A stretch of DNA of 7,823 bases from JBBQTU01 sp038213005 (GTDB lineage: Bacteria; Planctomycetota; Phycisphaerae; Tepidisphaerales; Tepidisphaeraceae): positions 1 to 7,823 of the forward strand of contig JBBQTU010000198.1 of NCBI GenBank assembly GCA_038213005.1, read 5' to 3'. The notes under the pieces were generated by a model. That model was not told the DNA's origin and did not search any database. It saw only the letters and a list, made by a program, of their open reading frames with translations. Numbering within the stretch: position 1 is the stretch's first letter; the number at the start of each line of letters is the position of its first letter. Positions 6,031 through 7,823 of this stretch are shown here, one piece after another. The translations under genes were made by a program, and so were the position numbers.

Positions 6031-7823
6031 CTATCTCACCTGATACAACGTATCGCCCACCACGACATCCACCTCGTTGCCCAGCGCCACCGCCGCCGCA
6101 AACTCGCGATTATTCCGCACCATCGCGAAATACTCATCGCTCCCGAAATCCACCTGCTTCTGCTTCAGGTTCTTCTGGGTCTGCGATTGCGAGTCCACCC
6201 AGCGGTTGCCGTTCTGATAGAACGCGCGGTTGTTCACCACGCGAAGCTGCTGCTGGGCCAGGACATCGGCCTTGGCCTCACGCTGGCGCGGCATCGTCGG
6301 TGATGCCACCGTCGCCGGCGCCGCCGACGGCTGCATCGACGGCGTGCTGAAACTGTCCATCCCCTGCTTGGTGCCGGCCATCGTGCTGTTGGTCTTCAGG
6401 CTCTGCACGCGCATCGAGTTCTCCACCGACTGCTCGCCGCTGCGGGCGGCCGGGCCGCCAGCCCCCTCGGCCTTGGCCGAGTCATACATCCGCCGCACTC
6501 CCTCACGCTCTTCGCGGTTCCCCTCCAACCTGCCGAAACTCCGCACTTCAACCGGAACATTCCGCCGCGCCTCATCCTCCAGGATCAGATACGCCGTGTA
6601 AGGCGTCACGATCCCGAATTGCCGTGCCAGCCGGGTGATCTCATCCTTCAGTTCCGCCGATTCCCCGTGTTGACGCACCTCGTCCAGCAGCCACCCCACG
6701 CGCCGGCTCGCCCACAGACGCGGGATGTAGTCGTTCTGCGTCGAGGTCCCGGCGAAATCCGCATCGCACCCAAACTCGCGTTTTTCCCCCGCGAGCGTGC
6801 CCGAGATCGTCACCTTCGCCGGTCCCTTGCCGGAATACTTCCCAAACACCACCAGCATGTCCCCGCTGAACAGGTCCGGCAGATACTTCGGATACGTCTG
6901 CGAGATCCGCACCCCCTCGCCGAAATCCAGCGACAGGTTGGTCATCACCGGGTCGCGAATCTTCATATAGAGGCTCGACAGCTTCAGCTCCAGATCCTCC
7001 TTGGGCAGCACATACTGGCTCACTGCCTTGGTCTGGCTGGCCAGACGATCCAGCAGGTTAGTGTTCACGTCCGTACCCACCCCCAGCACAAACACCCGCG
7101 CATGTGCCGCCGACGAGCGACTCACGACCTTCAGAATCGCGTCCTCGTTGGTCTCGCCCACCGTCGGCAGTCCGTCGGTCATAAACACCACATAAGCCGG
7201 CCGGTCGTCTCTCTTGGACACCGCCGCCATGCTCTTACTCAATGCTTCGGAAATCGCTGTCCCGCCAATCGGCTTCAGCGAATCCACAAACGCCTCGGCA
7301 TGCTGCAGATGCTCGACGTCGGCCGGCACCACCTTACCGAACAGCCCCTCGGCCTCGGTCGAAAACCGCACAATCTCAAACCGGTCGTTCTTGTTCAGGT
7401 TGTCCAGGCAGAACCGCATCGCCTTCTTCGCCTGATCCAGCTTCCCATTGGCCATCGAGCCCGACGTGTCGATCGCAAACACAATATCTTTCGCCTGGCT
7501 GCTCACCGTCTTGGTCGCCCCTGGCGACGCCAGAAGCAGGAAATACCCATCCTCCCACGGCCCAGCGCGATACGTCAGCACATCCACGCCCACCGGGCTG
7601 CTGTCGGTGCTGAACACCACCTTGAAATCCGTATCCGGCTTGGTGTTGCGATCTTCCCACCCGACCACCGCCTCATGGTCCCCATCCCGCTTCACCTCGG
7701 CCGGGTGACTCGGGCAATATACGCTCTTCAGCGGCCGTTTGGTTTCGATCTTCACCTTCACCGACACATCGCCCAGCGCCTTGGCACTGAACTTCTCCGT
7801 ATTCAGCGGATACACATACTCCA
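6031..7823 (-). CDS. VIT / VWA domain protein, N-terminus beyond window
   Basis: The frame is open to the right edge, so the true start lies outside; a GTG at 7815 is internal. The visible part, numbered from that GTG, begins in the second half of a VIT (inter-alpha-trypsin inhibitor) domain: EYVYPLNTEKFSAK, then YCPSHPAEV (33-41). A VWA domain (about 108-290) follows with an intact MIDAS: D116, S118 and S120 in DTSGSM, T186 in GGTA, D214 in MTDGLPT. Next come a beta-rich region (to about 370), the family signature ARQFGIVTPYTAYLILED, a Ser/Pro/Gln-rich low-complexity stretch (about 450-520), and a small terminal module with NNRAFYQNGNRWVDS and FGSDEYFAMV. Bacterial VIT-VWA proteins are usually exported or surface-linked. 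No sortase signal or membrane anchor is seen at the C-terminus. Function unknown. It appears to be the upstream gene of a VWA pair. Confidence 0.88.
   Translation of the reverse strand, partial: EYVYPLNTEKFSAKALGDVSVKVKIETKRPLKSVYCPSHPAEVKRDGDHEAVVGWEDRNTKPDTDFKVVFSTDSSPVGVDVLTYRAGPWEDGYFLLLASPGATKTVSSQAKDIVFAIDTSGSMANGKLDQAKKAMRFCLDNLNKNDRFEIVRFSTEAEGLFGKVVPADVEHLQHAEAFVDSLKPIGGTAISEALSKSMAAVSKRDDRPAYVVFMTDGLPTVGETNEDAILKVVSRSSAAHARVFVLGVGTDVNTNLLDRLASQTKAVSQYVLPKEDLELKLSSLYMKIRDPVMTNLSLDFGEGVRISQTYPKYLPDLFSGDMLVVFGKYSGKGPAKVTISGTLAGEKREFGCDADFAGTSTQNDYIPRLWASRRVGWLLDEVRQHGESAELKDEITRLARQFGIVTPYTAYLILEDEARRNVPVEVRSFGRLEGNREEREGVRRMYDSAKAEGAGGPAARSGEQSVENSMRVQSLKTNSTMAGTKQGMDSFSTPSMQPSAAPATVASPTMPRQREAKADVLAQQQLRVVNNRAFYQNGNRWVDSQSQTQKNLKQKQVDFGSDEYFAMVRNNREFAAAVALGNEVDVVVGDTLYQVR

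Noticed and set aside
7813..7815. GTG at 7815 as start of the VIT/VWA protein
   Set aside because: The reading frame continues to the window edge and the residues around it are mid-VIT domain, so the real start is outside.

Overview
This 7.8 kb GC-rich window carries seven protein-coding genes, two of them cut off by the window edges. I see no tRNA, rRNA, CRISPR array or insertion sequence. The gene content (periplasmic YHS-domain proteins, a DUF2231 membrane domain, a VIT/VWA protein, a SpoIIE-type phosphatase) and the good purine-rich ribosome binding sites suggest a PVC-group bacterium, most likely a planctomycete. That placement is an inference from families only.

Left block (minus strand, 2416 down to 1): three closely spaced genes that look like one operon. 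They are an exported double-YHS protein, an exported YHS protein fused to a four-helix DUF2231 membrane domain, and a membrane-anchored HAMP/SpoIIE (PP2C-type) phosphatase that runs off the left edge. Gaps are 23 and 26 bp. The first two products look like an envelope pair for metal or redox work, and the third is a signalling protein.

Middle: a 199-bp divergent intergenic region (2417-2615) holds a near-consensus sigma70 promoter and a perfect 10-bp inverted repeat over its -10. It drives a plus-strand transsulfuration enzyme of the cystathionine gamma-synthase/gamma-lyase family (2616-3758). This gene meets mtnA (methylthioribose-1-phosphate isomerase, minus strand) tail to tail, and the two stop codons share one CTAG. 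The two genes put methionine/cysteine metabolism side by side.

Right block (minus strand, 7823 down to 3755): a VIT/VWA protein open at the right edge, then a second exported VWA protein, then mtnA. They are spaced 56 and 66 bp apart and could be one transcript. The two VWA proteins are probably envelope metal-dependent adhesion or scaffold proteins of unknown partner. Nothing in the sequence ties them functionally to mtnA.

No clearly novel defence or mobile system is visible. The most interesting points are the dyad over the promoter, the double-YHS protein whose first copy has lost all its cysteines, the YHS-DUF2231/phosphatase operon, and a palindrome that encodes the linker of the YHS-DUF2231 protein.
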